From Arthrobacter sp. AFG20 (GTDB lineage Bacteria > Actinomycetota > Actinomycetes > Actinomycetales > Micrococcaceae), in contig NZ_PJMC01000002.1 of assembly GCF_002892795.1 (NCBI RefSeq), positions 186,001 through 250,000 on the forward strand: 64,000 bases of DNA, in the 5' to 3' direction. The notes below the pieces were generated by a model. It was not told the origin of the DNA, searched no databases, and worked only from the letters and a program-made list of their open reading frames with translations. The translations under genes were made by a program, and so were the position numbers. Positions 34,639-42,352 of the stretch are shown here, one piece after another (the first letter of the stretch is position 1; each line of letters begins with the position of its first letter).

Positions 34639-34776
34639 GTTAGCACTGCGCTGGCGCCCCGCAAGGAGGATGGCTCACTGCCGATTGCAGAGGCACATCG
34701 CTTTGAGCTCGAAGCGCGCGTTCGTGAAGTTTTGGCGTTGTTGCCGGCCGAAGGTGATGCGGCCATGGTGAAGTGA
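34639..34776 (+). pseudogene. Possible C-terminal remnant of a protein-coding gene
   Basis: After a TAG at 34636 the frame reads 45 residues with good protein character and normal codon bias (APRKEDGSLPIAEAHRFELE, then VREVLALLPAEG), and stops at TGA 34776. It has no start codon with a ribosome site. It looks like the C-terminal helix end of an otherwise deleted gene. The family is not recognised. Confidence 0.35.
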
Positions 34777-34890
34777 AAGTCGATGATCGCCCGGGCGGGC
34801 AGCTGTTGAGGACCGGCGAAGAGCACGAAGTAGGTCAGGGGTAGCAGCGGCCAGGCGCCAGCCTTGCTAAAGCAGGCAGGTCAACCCACC

Positions 34891-34976
34891 TGTCGACAGA
34901 AGAAGCCGTCCCGGTCTGGGCGAATGGGCTTCGTCTGTCGACAAGTACCTGAGTCCGTGGGGGTGGTTTCACCCCC
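34891..34976. repeat. Two adjacent inverted repeats (TGTCGACA-type and a GGGGGTG hairpin)
   Basis: TGTCGACAGAAGAAGCC (34891-34907) is matched by GGCTTCGTCTGTCGACA (34927-34943) with one mismatch in 17; each arm begins with the palindrome TGTCGACA. Next, GGGGGTG (34959-34965) and CACCCCC (34970-34976) form a 7-bp hairpin 12 bases beyond the stop of the lipoprotein gene that ends at 34988. The second is probably its terminator. Confidence 0.5.
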
Positions 34977-34987
34977 TAACGGTCTTC

Positions 34988-35968
34988 CTATTTGATCGTG
35001 GCGGACCAGTTGCCGTCCGCGGTGACCGAATAAAGGCCCGGCCGCCACACGAGTGTTCCCGTGTACGGTCCGATTTCATTGACAAGTAGGTCACTGTCCA
35101 GCCCATGAGTCTTCACTGCAATGTTGTGCGAACCGTCGTGGGTGAAAGTCGCTGAAGCGATCTCGCCCGTGTAATAGAAGACGTCATCCCCAAAACCAGT
35201 GATTGGTGACTTGCCGTTGAAGGACTTCACTTTCTGGAGCGGCACCAGCGTGATTGTCCACGCTCCTCCGGCCGTAATCTTCAGCTTGGATGTCTCCGTG
35301 CTTGACCAGCCGCCATCCAGGAGAACCGTGCCACTGTAGTTGCCGATCTCGTTCACCAGCAGGTCTGTGGAATCAAGAGACGAATCCAGAGAGTGGACGG
35401 CGAAGTTGCTGGGCCCCGTGTGCTGGATGGTCAGTGCTTCCGCACCTGTGTCGTGCTTGCTTATAGCCAGCACGTCGTCGCCAAAGCCCGAATAGACCTT
35501 CGGCTTAACTTTTGCTTCCTCTGCAGCCCTTTTAGCAGCTGCAGCCTTTTCCGCGGCCTTCTTTTCGGCGGCTGCCTTATGGGCTGCCGTTTTCTTGGCG
35601 GCAGCCTCTTGTGCTTTCGCGGCTGCGATCACATCAGCTTCGTTCATGTCGATATTCAGCCGGATGAGCTCTTCATCAGTGCTGGATCCGGCGGCCGGGA
35701 CGGAGGACAGCACGTTTGCGTCCTCCGGATACCGGCTCTTCCATTCTTTGCCGTCCTTGCCGAAGGCGACGCCGCTTAGGCCATCGTTATTGAGCAGGTT
35801 GTTTGCGACCGGAAACGATTTTCCGGTGAGATCCGGGACGGTCTTTTTTGCATCGGACGCTGGGGAGGCCACGTTCGTGGTGTTGCCTGCAGGTGTGCCC
35901 GCGCTGCCGCATCCGGCCATTGCGGCCACCAGAACGGCGGCAGCCGAGATGCTTCGTATTCTTTTCAA
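34988..35968 (-). CDS. PASTA-domain lipoprotein with Ala/Lys coiled coil and tandem beta-repeats
   Basis: A lipoprotein of about 326 residues. The lipobox AMAGC is at about residue 20. A PASTA-like domain (VPDLTGKSFPVANNLLNNDG, then SSVPAAGS) follows, then a KA-rich coiled coil (about residues 110-150). Two homologous repeats of about 80 residues come last. Each begins GFGDDV and contains LLVNEIG.Y.GT, ending in a GG/GNW..T strand. I prefer the TTG at 35968, with GAGGGAAACC before it and giving MKRIRS, over the ATG at 35980. PASTA domains bind peptidoglycan or muropeptides in other proteins; the repeats match no family that I know. Role: surface attachment or sensing, inferred. Confidence 0.75.
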   Translation of the reverse strand: MKRIRSISAAAVLVAAMAGCGSAGTPAGNTTNVASPASDAKKTVPDLTGKSFPVANNLLNNDGLSGVAFGKDGKEWKSRYPEDANVLSSVPAAGSSTDEELIRLNIDMNEADVIAAAKAQEAAAKKTAAHKAAAEKKAAEKAAAAKRAAEEAKVKPKVYSGFGDDVLAISKHDTGAEALTIQHTGPSNFAVHSLDSSLDSTDLLVNEIGNYSGTVLLDGGWSSTETSKLKITAGGAWTITLVPLQKVKSFNGKSPITGFGDDVFYYTGEIASATFTHDGSHNIAVKTHGLDSDLLVNEIGPYTGTLVWRPGLYSVTADGNWSATIK

Positions 35969-36283
35969 GGTTTCCCTCATATTTCAATAAATCGTGCGGA
36001 GTCTTATGCCAGCAGACGGCGCCATGAGTCGGCCGCCGCGTAGTGCAGAAAGGAGTGAGGCAACGGAGCCCGGTGTTAACTGCTGCTGCACAGGAAGGGG
36101 CGGTCTTATGCCCGGCGTTTGGGCCCGCGCCGTCCGAACGGCCGTGCATGAGCGTCCTGGGAGCTCTCGCCATGGATAGCAATTGCCAGCGTCCGCTGCG
36201 GCTAGGACCCTGAATGCCGGAGGTAGGCCTAGTAGGTCGGGGGGGCAACAGGTTGTCGTCCGCTGCTTCTCGAGTAAGGCGGG
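35969..36283. other. Intergenic region of about 315 bases without a recognised gene
   Basis: This is upstream of the PASTA lipoprotein gene (minus strand) and downstream of the DUF4352 lipoprotein gene. Frames here are short and Pro/Arg-rich and have no ribosome site, and I see no clear promoter box. The stretch just before 36000 is AT-rich and may contain the lipoprotein promoter. Confidence 0.3.
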
Positions 36284-36327
36284 AGGCCCCTCTCGCGTCA
36301 GGAATTGTTCCTGGGCAGGAGGGGCCT
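36284..36327 (-). terminator. Two-tier hairpin terminator of the DUF4352 lipoprotein gene
   Basis: AGGCCCCTC (36284-36292) pairs with GAGGGGCCT (36319-36327). An inner CAGGAA/TTCCTG hairpin sits between them. It begins 17 bases after the gene stop on the minus strand. Confidence 0.6.
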
Positions 36328-36343
36328 GACGGGCAGGAGAAGG

Positions 36344-36889
36344 CTACTTGACAGCGCCCTTGAAAATTGCGGGCTTGTCAGAGAACGACGGAGCCATGAT
36401 CTCGACCCGAACGTCCTTGAAGCTCGCGGCCGGGATGCCGTAGCCCACCTTGGCCGTCTGCGTCTCGCCGGGAAGAACGGTGGAGAGAACCGAGCCACCG
36501 ATCTTGGCTTCAAAATCGCTAGCGATCTGGGCGGCAGTTCCATCGGCACCATAGGTGACCTTGGGAACGCTCATCAGCGCAGCGTTGAGATCTTCCTTGC
36601 TGCCATTCTTGACAGTGATGTCAAAGGTTACAATCTTGCCTTCCACTGCGCCGCTGGCGTACTGCCCAGCCGTCACGACGGCGGGCTTGACCTTTACGGA
36701 GACACCGCTCGGAAAGGTAATCGTGTCGGCAAACGTGCCAGAGGTCTTCGCGGCCGGCGCCGCGGTTGTCTCGACAGCTGCTGCAGAAGAACCACCCGCA
36801 GAGGACACCGTGTTTTCGGATGATCCGCAGGCAGTGAGGGAGCCCATCGCAACGACTACGACGGCGGCGAGGGCGATTTTCTTGAACAT
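36344..36889 (-). CDS. DUF4352-type lipoprotein
   Basis: A 181-residue lipoprotein with the lipobox LTAC at residues 18-21. An Ala/Ser/Thr linker follows (to about 50), then one immunoglobulin-like domain of the DUF4352/TcaA type: TFPSGVSVKVKPAVV, then GKIVTFDITVKNGSKEDLNAAL and a LPGETQTAKVGYGIP strand. Domains of this family occur in surface proteins of actinobacteria and firmicutes without a settled function. GGGGAAA precedes the ATG at 36889. It is one of five lipoprotein genes in 34.9-41.2 kb. Confidence 0.78.
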   Translation of the reverse strand: MFKKIALAAVVVVAMGSLTACGSSENTVSSAGGSSAAAVETTAAPAAKTSGTFADTITFPSGVSVKVKPAVVTAGQYASGAVEGKIVTFDITVKNGSKEDLNAALMSVPKVTYGADGTAAQIASDFEAKIGGSVLSTVLPGETQTAKVGYGIPAASFKDVRVEIMAPSFSDKPAIFKGAVK

Positions 36890-37170
36890 GTTTCCCCATA
36901 TTTGAGATGTTAAATTTAGTGGTGCTCGCTCAGGGTACACGCACCCGGTAGGTAGTCAAAAAAAGATCTCCAAGCCCGCTTTGTGAAGCGCTTGGGCGGC
37001 ATTGAGGCGCCTCAGCGTGTGCGAACTGCCGATGAACAAGGAAGCCGGCGGGCTAGGTGTGGCCATTAGCCAAATGATCTCGTCAACCAGATAATGGTCG
37101 ACGGTCGCGTTCTGAGTGGCGATCATGGAACATGGGGGACGCTCTGGCGGCCCAGAAGGAGACTTGAAAA

Positions 37171-37608
37171 TTGAAGACTGGGTTCTTGACCCTTGCGGCT
37201 GTTTCTCTAGCTGTTTTATGTGGTTGCGCTTCAGCCGCTCCGTCAACGCCGGCAGCCGAAACCGTAACGCCGACTCCGACGCCTCCCGCGGATGGAGGAA
37301 GCTTTTCATCCCTTGCGGCGTTGCACGACGCCTATGTAGCGGCCGGCGGTGATTGCGCAAATCTGAATCAAACCAACAACGTTAAGTTGGCGGCCGAATC
37401 AGGCACGTGCAATGACCAGACTGTAATTTCGACCTACATATCAACCGCCGATGTGAGCCAACTAATTCAGAATAACAAGGCGCTCAATGAGGAACTCGAC
37501 TTTCACAGCGACGGTGTCTGGCTTACTGGGCAGAACTGGGTGATCAATAGCCCGGACGCCCCTGACATGCAGGAGAAACTTGGCGGGCGGCTCGTCAGCT
37601 TCAAGTGA
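37171..37608 (+). CDS. Small lipoprotein of unknown function
   Basis: A 145-residue lipoprotein starting at TTG 37171 with GGAG nine bases upstream. The signal LTLAAVSLAVLCGC ends in a lipobox Cys, followed by a Pro/Thr-rich linker and a domain of about 100 residues with two Cys (GGDCANLNQ and GTCNDQ), probably a disulfide pair. The latter part is SDGVWLTGQNWVINSPDAPD. Small actinobacterial exported proteins with this AYVAAGGDC pattern are common but uncharacterised. Confidence 0.65.
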   Translation: MKTGFLTLAAVSLAVLCGCASAAPSTPAAETVTPTPTPPADGGSFSSLAALHDAYVAAGGDCANLNQTNNVKLAAESGTCNDQTVISTYISTADVSQLIQNNKALNEELDFHSDGVWLTGQNWVINSPDAPDMQEKLGGRLVSFK

Positions 37609-37821
37609 GGGGGAGGCTGTGGAGGCTGAATCACTCGCCGCGTTCTCGCAGCTTTCCCACAAGAATGCCCAAGTTGAGGCAGTCCTCCATCTTCCCCTGA
37701 CATGATGATGAGTGGTGCTAACTGCATTTCGTCCAGACAGGCGGATGCGGCATGCTTGGCAGCGCGGAGTTGAGACTTTCGCCTATCGATGCTCATTTTG
37801 TAAGTAATTATTGGGGTAAAC

Positions 37822-38388
37822 ATGAACAAAGTTATGCGCGGGCTGGTAGCGCCCTTTCTCGCAATATCTATCGGCGTCGGAGTGGGGGCGTGTGGATCCG
37901 GCACGGCAGGGTCGGGAGGACCACTGTCCTCGGCCCCCACTCCCTCCATCGAGGCGGTTGTGCACAAGCCCGCTGAGGTAAAGAAGGTTCTGGACGCCTT
38001 CCTTGTAAATGTGTCTGACGAATCAGATGCGTACTTGAAGGACGCCATGGCGAAGGGAGCCTCGAATGCGCCCGATGAGGAGAGGGCGGCAAATTTCAGG
38101 AAGGCCTATCCGAAATCCTACGAATACTTGGAAATGGAAGACAAGAAGGCCGCCGCCCTTATCGGGATATTCGCCGTGACCGCGATGCTCACCCCCGACA
38201 CCGAGATGACCGCCAATGAGTCTGGGATCAAAATTGAAGGGCAGACGGCGTTCATCAAAGGTAGCGATGTAAAAATCAAGGGCATTGAAAAATCAGGGCA
38301 GGGCGGAAGCGATGGCAAGCTTGGCAAGATCGTTTTGACCTTCAAGGGATCCGAGTGGAAAGTCACGGACCTGGAGGTGCAGCAATAA
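37822..38388 (+). CDS. Lipoprotein of unknown function
   Basis: A 188-residue lipoprotein; GVGVGAC at residues 18-24 is the lipobox and GGGGTAAAC lies ahead of the ATG. A Gly/Ser/Pro linker is followed by a helical region (EVKKVLDAFLVNVSDESDAYL) and a beta-rich C-terminus (IKIEGQTAFIKGSDVKIKG, then KIVLTFKGSEWKVTDLEVQQ) that resembles the immunity or NTF2-like fold in outline only. It has a lower GC content than flanking catabolic genes. Confidence 0.62.
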   Translation: MNKVMRGLVAPFLAISIGVGVGACGSGTAGSGGPLSSAPTPSIEAVVHKPAEVKKVLDAFLVNVSDESDAYLKDAMAKGASNAPDEERAANFRKAYPKSYEYLEMEDKKAAALIGIFAVTAMLTPDTEMTANESGIKIEGQTAFIKGSDVKIKGIEKSGQGGSDGKLGKIVLTFKGSEWKVTDLEVQQ

Positions 38389-38487
38389 GCGTATCCTGGC
38401 GGTGACCTCCCTGCGCCGGAAGGCTGGCGGTCGGCGGCCCAAGTCACGCTGGTTTCGCTGATCAAGCGCATGCGGTCCGAGTGGGGC

Positions 38488-38622
38488 CATGATAATGATT
38501 GGGACATTTTCCACGGCAATGGGTGTACCAGGAGAACCGGGGCCGGGCGATGCTGGTCATGCTGGCGCTCAGCACTTTAGTGTTCGTGGTTTCGCTTTGT
38601 GGCGGGGGCGGAAGGCATACGT
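38488..38622 (+). pseudogene. Decayed 3-prime end of an MFS gene (copy of the tail of the 32292-33695 gene)
   Basis: The stretch parallels the end of the MFS gene at 33560-33697 almost base for base. It starts with ATAATGATTGGGACATTTTCC, then the block coding NQENWGR...VLVMLALSA, and ends in a TGGCGGG-GCGGAAGG tail. It has several substitutions and single-base deletions that break the frame. No upstream part of the gene is present. Confidence 0.75.
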
Positions 38623-39004
38623 AGACGAACGACGCCGGCAATTGCCGTGGGTGCGCGGAGCTGGGCTGAGGCGCGCGTGCCGCTATTGGGCCCGGCGCCA
38701 GTTCCGTACCCCTGGCGCACCAGGCAACCGCTCAGTGCAGTCATAGCTTCCCAGCGGGAGCCCGTGCCGGGCTGACTGGTGTCAGGCGAAGTCTTTGAGC
38801 CGCACTGCGTTCGTCGTGGCCGTGCTTCGCGTGGTCAGGATATCGCTCTTCCGTTCCCAGCGTTAAGCAGCGACATCCCATTGCGACGAGAACCCTCAAG
38901 ATTGGCTCAAGGCCGCATCAATGTTGTCCAAAGATCAACGCACTTTTCGTTTTCCCAGCACCTCGAGAAATAGGCTTCTCATTAGCAAGATTTTGGCTTT
39001 GGCA
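38623..39004. other. Intergenic region with no recognised feature
   Basis: About 380 bases between the MFS relic and the hairpin at 39005. Several short frames exist, but none has a ribosome site or protein-like composition. Composition becomes AT-richer towards 38950-39000, where the promoter of the following nuclease gene is likely. Confidence 0.3.
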
Positions 39005-39031
39005 AAGGGCCCGGCGAATCGCCGGGCCCTT
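39005..39031 (+). terminator. Perfect 12-bp GC-rich hairpin just before the nuclease start
   Basis: AAGGGCCCGGCG pairs exactly with CGCCGGGCCCTT around AAT, and TATTAAT follows. It sits 5-17 bases ahead of the ATG cluster of the next gene, so it may be a terminator for upstream transcripts or a leader hairpin limiting translation. Confidence 0.55.
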
Positions 39032-39047
39032 ATTAATGGGGATGACC

Positions 39048-40457
39048 ATGTCGAGTTACGAGAGCCTTTTCGGGCCTGGACCATCGGGCGCGGGGCCGGC
39101 CCCGAGGCCGCCGCGTAAGCCACGGGCTTCTACCTTCGTTGTTGGAGGCATCACTGCGCTCTTCATGATGATGGGGGCGTTCAGTGGCGGCATTGGGGGC
39201 GCACTGGTCTTCCTTGCCGTCACGGTCGCCCTTACCGGCCTCTACGTCCTGGCGACCGGCCGCCGTTCCTGGGCCTGGCTCCCGGCCAAGCGGAAGGCGG
39301 GGGCCATCGCCCTTGCTGTCTCCTTCGCCCTCTTTATCGGCGGTGCCGTCACATTGCCGCGGACCACCACAGGGAACCCTCAGGCCGGTTCATCGGAGCG
39401 TGCCGCCTCGCCGGCCTCCGCCGAAGCGAGCGAGACCGCCGAAGCGACCGCAACTGCCCAAGCGACACCGACGCCGTCGTCCGTCCCAACGGTGCAGGAG
39501 ACGGGCGCTCCGCTGGATCCTGACAGTCCCTACCTTCTGGCGCAGGGGGCCAGTGTTACGGCTCCGGAGTCGCAGCCTGCCTTCGCCACCAAGGCAGTCG
39601 ACCTGCTGGCCACCCTTCCCATCAAGGGCCGGGCACCCAAGACGGGCTATGACCGGGCGCTGTTCGGCCAGGCGTGGGCGGACGTTGACCGCAACGGCTG
39701 CGATACCCGAAATGACATGCTCAAGCGCGACCTCACCGGTATCAAATACACCAACAGCGTCCCCTGCAAGGTGCGGTCCGGAACGCTGGCGGACCCGTAC
39801 ACAGGCACTTCCATTAGCTTCCTGCGTGGCGCTGCGACAAGCAGCGCCGTGCAGATCGACCATGTTGTTGCCCTCAGCGACGCGTGGCAAAAGGGCGCGC
39901 AGCAGTTGACCACCGAACAGCGGACCGCCTTCGCCAATGATCCGCTGAACCTTCAGTCGACAGACGGTCCGACCAATATGAGAAAGGGCGACGGCGACGC
40001 CGCCACCTGGCTGCCGCCGAACAAGAGCTTCCGGTGCGAATACGTTGCCCGGCAGATCTCCGTGAAGGCCACGTACAGCCTGTGGGTCACCCAAGCCGAG
40101 CACGACGCGATGGCCCGGATCCTGGGGGACTGCTCGGGACAGCTCGCTCCAACGAACGAGTTGGCGCCAGTCGTTGCGGCACCTGCACCTGAGCCTGTAC
40201 CCGCCGTCGTCGAGCCGGCCCCTGTTGTGGCGGCGCCGGCCCCGGCAGCGCCCGCTCCGGCTGTCGTTGCGCCAGCCCCGGTTCCTGCTGCTCCTGCACC
40301 TGTAGTGCCGGTTCCCGCCGCGCCGGCGCCGGCGGCTGCGTACTACGCCAACTGCGCGGCCGCCAAGGCCGCAGGTGCCGCGCCGCTGTACGCCGGATCG
40401 GCGGGCTACCGGCCGGCACTGGACCGGGATTCCGACGGCGTCGCCTGCGAAAGCTAG
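39048..40457 (+). CDS. Membrane-anchored DUF1524/HNH nuclease with C-terminal Excalibur domain
   Basis: A protein of about 469 residues. A cytoplasmic Pro-rich start is followed by three hydrophobic helices (about 30-95) and an Ala/Thr-rich linker. The HNH domain (about 170-350) has DVDRNGCDTRNDML, SSAVQIDHVVALSDAW with the catalytic His, FANDPLNLQ and NMRKGDGDAATWLPPN, the actinobacterial secreted-nuclease pattern. An Ala/Pro/Val linker then leads to an Excalibur Ca-binding domain (AYYANCAAAKAAG, then LDRDSDGVACE). The nuclease therefore faces outward, tethered to the membrane, probably cutting environmental DNA. ATGs at 39036, 39042 and 39048 compete; GGGG suits 39048. Confidence 0.85.
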   Translation: MSSYESLFGPGPSGAGPAPRPPRKPRASTFVVGGITALFMMMGAFSGGIGGALVFLAVTVALTGLYVLATGRRSWAWLPAKRKAGAIALAVSFALFIGGAVTLPRTTTGNPQAGSSERAASPASAEASETAEATATAQATPTPSSVPTVQETGAPLDPDSPYLLAQGASVTAPESQPAFATKAVDLLATLPIKGRAPKTGYDRALFGQAWADVDRNGCDTRNDMLKRDLTGIKYTNSVPCKVRSGTLADPYTGTSISFLRGAATSSAVQIDHVVALSDAWQKGAQQLTTEQRTAFANDPLNLQSTDGPTNMRKGDGDAATWLPPNKSFRCEYVARQISVKATYSLWVTQAEHDAMARILGDCSGQLAPTNELAPVVAAPAPEPVPAVVEPAPVVAAPAPAAPAPAVVAPAPVPAAPAPVVPVPAAPAPAAAYYANCAAAKAAGAAPLYAGSAGYRPALDRDSDGVACES

Positions 40458-40502
40458 ACCGCTTCCATCACTCCGCAGTTTCAAACTTTCCGAGGGGGAA
40501 AA

Positions 40503-41222
40503 ATGAAAAAGACACTGACACTAATTGTGCTAACCGGCCTCATGCTGACGGGATGCGGTGGCAAAGAGGCGGCAACGCAGGCCCCGGAGCCGACAGCATC
40601 TACAACCGCTGTAGCTGAGGTTGTAGATACTGTCGCGGTTCCGGGCGTGCTGAGCCTGACCTTGGATGAAGCCACGGAGCAACTGGAAAATCTCGGGTTC
40701 GAGGTCGATTCCGTGGACATTCTCGACGGCAAAACGATCATCATCAAGAAGAACTGGCAGGTGATGTCCCAGGACGCTGCGGAAGGTACTCAGGAGGCAA
40801 AGGGCGCCACCGTGCACCTCGGCGTCAAGTCCCTGGAAGCGCTGGCGGCGGAAAAGGCGGCCGCCGACAAGGCTGCGGCTGACAAAGCTGCGGCGGTGAA
40901 GGTTGCGGCGGACAAAGCAGCAGCGATGAAGGCAGCGGCGGTGAAGGCTGCGGCGGACAAAGCGGCGGCTGACAAAGCTGCGGCAGCTAAGCGCGTAGCA
41001 GATGCGGCTGCTGCGAAACTGGCGGCCGAACAAGCAGCCGCACAGCAGGCAGCTGCGCAGCAGGCGCCTGCGGCTCCTGTCGCACCTGCCGCGCCGCCGG
41101 CGGCCGCTTACTACGCCAATTGCGCTGCCGCCCGAGCTGCAGGTGCCGCACCGCTGTATTCGGGGCAGGCTGGCTACAGCACCAGTCTTGACCGCGATCG
41201 CGACGGCGTGGCCTGCGAGTAG
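40503..41222 (+). CDS. PASTA-domain lipoprotein with AAADK coiled coil and Excalibur tail
   Basis: A 239-residue lipoprotein. LTGC at residues 15-18 is the lipobox. A PASTA domain (VPGVLSLTLDEATEQLENLG, then SQDAAEGTQ) covers about 47-115, and a K-A-A-A-D-K-type coiled coil of imperfect 5-residue repeats covers about 115-180. A Gln/Ala/Pro linker and an Excalibur domain (AYYANCAAARAAG, LDRDRDGVACE) follow. The Excalibur tail is nearly the same as that of the nuclease encoded 45 bases upstream, so the two genes are probably cotranscribed and work at the same site. The rest resembles the PASTA/KA lipoprotein at 34988. Confidence 0.8.
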   Translation: MKKTLTLIVLTGLMLTGCGGKEAATQAPEPTASTTAVAEVVDTVAVPGVLSLTLDEATEQLENLGFEVDSVDILDGKTIIIKKNWQVMSQDAAEGTQEAKGATVHLGVKSLEALAAEKAAADKAAADKAAAVKVAADKAAAMKAAAVKAAADKAAADKAAAAKRVADAAAAKLAAEQAAAQQAAAQQAPAAPVAPAAPPAAAYYANCAAARAAGAAPLYSGQAGYSTSLDRDRDGVACE

Positions 41223-41240
41223 TAGTCGCTGACTTCAGAG

Positions 41241-41274
41241 CCGTGGATACCCTCGTTTTCGAAGGTATCCACGG
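41241..41274 (+). terminator. Rho-independent terminator of the nuclease/lipoprotein pair
   Basis: CCGTGGATACC (41241-41251) pairs perfectly with GGTATCCACGG (41264-41274) around a 12-base loop, followed by CTTTCACGTTTG. It begins 18 bases after the stop at 41222. Confidence 0.75.
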
Positions 41275-41350
41275 CTTTCACGTTTGCCTGTGTCCCGGCC
41301 GAGAGCCTCATCAGCGTACTTCTGTGTTTCATGGCGTCCGGCTCGTCGCG

Positions 41351-42352
41351 CTACCTTGGGCGTGGATTTCCTGTCGGCGCGGTGCGCGCGGCAATGACCA
41401 ACGTAAAGGCTGTTGCGAGGCCGAGAATCGTCCAGCCGTAAATTTCCCGGGCGGGGAGGTCCGTTGTTGCAAGCCAGCGGATGGAATAGTTCGCGGTTGC
41501 ACCAACTGGAAAGGTGAATACCCAGAACATTTGCGTGAAGGGAAGCTTGCAGTACTCGGGGAGGAGCATGACCTGCATCAGCGCCATCATGACCAGCACG
41601 CCCGTTAAACCGAGCTGCACTGCCCCCTCGGGTCCTGGATGTGACACCATCCAGGCGATATTGGCCGTTGCAGGCGCAGCCAGATATGCGGACAGTCCGG
41701 TCGTAGCGGCTGGTGGCAGCGCGCCGCCGGTCATCAGGCGCACGGTGACGACGGTTCCTACGACCAGCCAGAAGAACGCGCCAACGCCAAACGCGGCCAT
41801 GGCCGCATCATGGGCGCGGATGCTTGAGAATCCGATGCTGGCAACGAAGGATCCGGCCACGACGGGCAGCAGGTAGCCGGGATGGATGGATTGCATGGAT
41901 ACCCCGCCGGTGACCCAGTGCGCCAGGAGCTGCGCGGCGACGATGGCAAGGGCGGCAATGAAAGCCGTACACAGCCAGGCGCCCCATGGCGGCAGATACT
42001 GGCTGTAGTGGGACGAAAGCAAGATCCCCACCAGCGGGATGAAGGACGCAAAGGGCCCTGCCACCTCGTGTCTCAGGTCGTCCCTGAATGTTCCTTTTCG
42101 GCGAAGGCCCCGAAACACGTAGACGGCGGTCAGGATCAGCCACAGGGAGCCGGCCGCTCCGTAAAGGATTTCCTCCGGCCACGTCGGGGACCCCAGAGAG
42201 CTCCTCGCCGCGGACCAGCCGCCGCCGAGGCCGGCAAGCCCCAGAGGAATGCCGAAGCGGCTCAAAGCGGCCATTCCCGGATGGGTGGCCGGGGGCAAGG
42301 CGCGGCCCTGAGGGGCCGGCGTCAGGGCAACAGAGGTGCCGGTAAAAGTCAT
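41351..42352 (-). CDS. TDT-family (TehA/SLAC1-like) carrier
   Basis: A 333-residue integral membrane protein with about ten helices. Recognisable TDT signals are FGIPLGLAGLGGGWS in helix 1, a SIHPGYLLPVVAGSFVAS segment and an ATANIAWMVSHPG region; the pore-lining pattern follows SLAC1/TehA. The family contains C4-dicarboxylate carriers, tellurite-resistance proteins and anion channels, so the substrate is open. The start overlaps the stop of the thioesterase gene upstream (ATGA), so the two are coupled. Confidence 0.82.
   Translation of the reverse strand: MTFTGTSVALTPAPQGRALPPATHPGMAALSRFGIPLGLAGLGGGWSAARSSLGSPTWPEEILYGAAGSLWLILTAVYVFRGLRRKGTFRDDLRHEVAGPFASFIPLVGILLSSHYSQYLPPWGAWLCTAFIAALAIVAAQLLAHWVTGGVSMQSIHPGYLLPVVAGSFVASIGFSSIRAHDAAMAAFGVGAFFWLVVGTVVTVRLMTGGALPPAATTGLSAYLAAPATANIAWMVSHPGPEGAVQLGLTGVLVMMALMQVMLLPEYCKLPFTQMFWVFTFPVGATANYSIRWLATTDLPAREIYGWTILGLATAFTLVIAARTAPTGNPRPR

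Noticed and set aside
35787..36248. Minus-strand frame of 153 codons upstream of the PASTA lipoprotein
   Set aside because: It overlaps the lipoprotein in another frame, is Pro/Arg/His-rich and has no ribosome site.
40140..40345. Ala/Pro/Val repeat DNA in the nuclease gene
   Set aside because: It is a coding low-complexity linker between the HNH and Excalibur domains, not an independent repeat element.
40850..41050. Array-like DNA repeats in the lipoprotein gene, considered as CRISPR or a satellite
   Set aside because: The units are imperfect, about 15 bases long, without spacers, and encode the K-A-A-A-D coiled coil.
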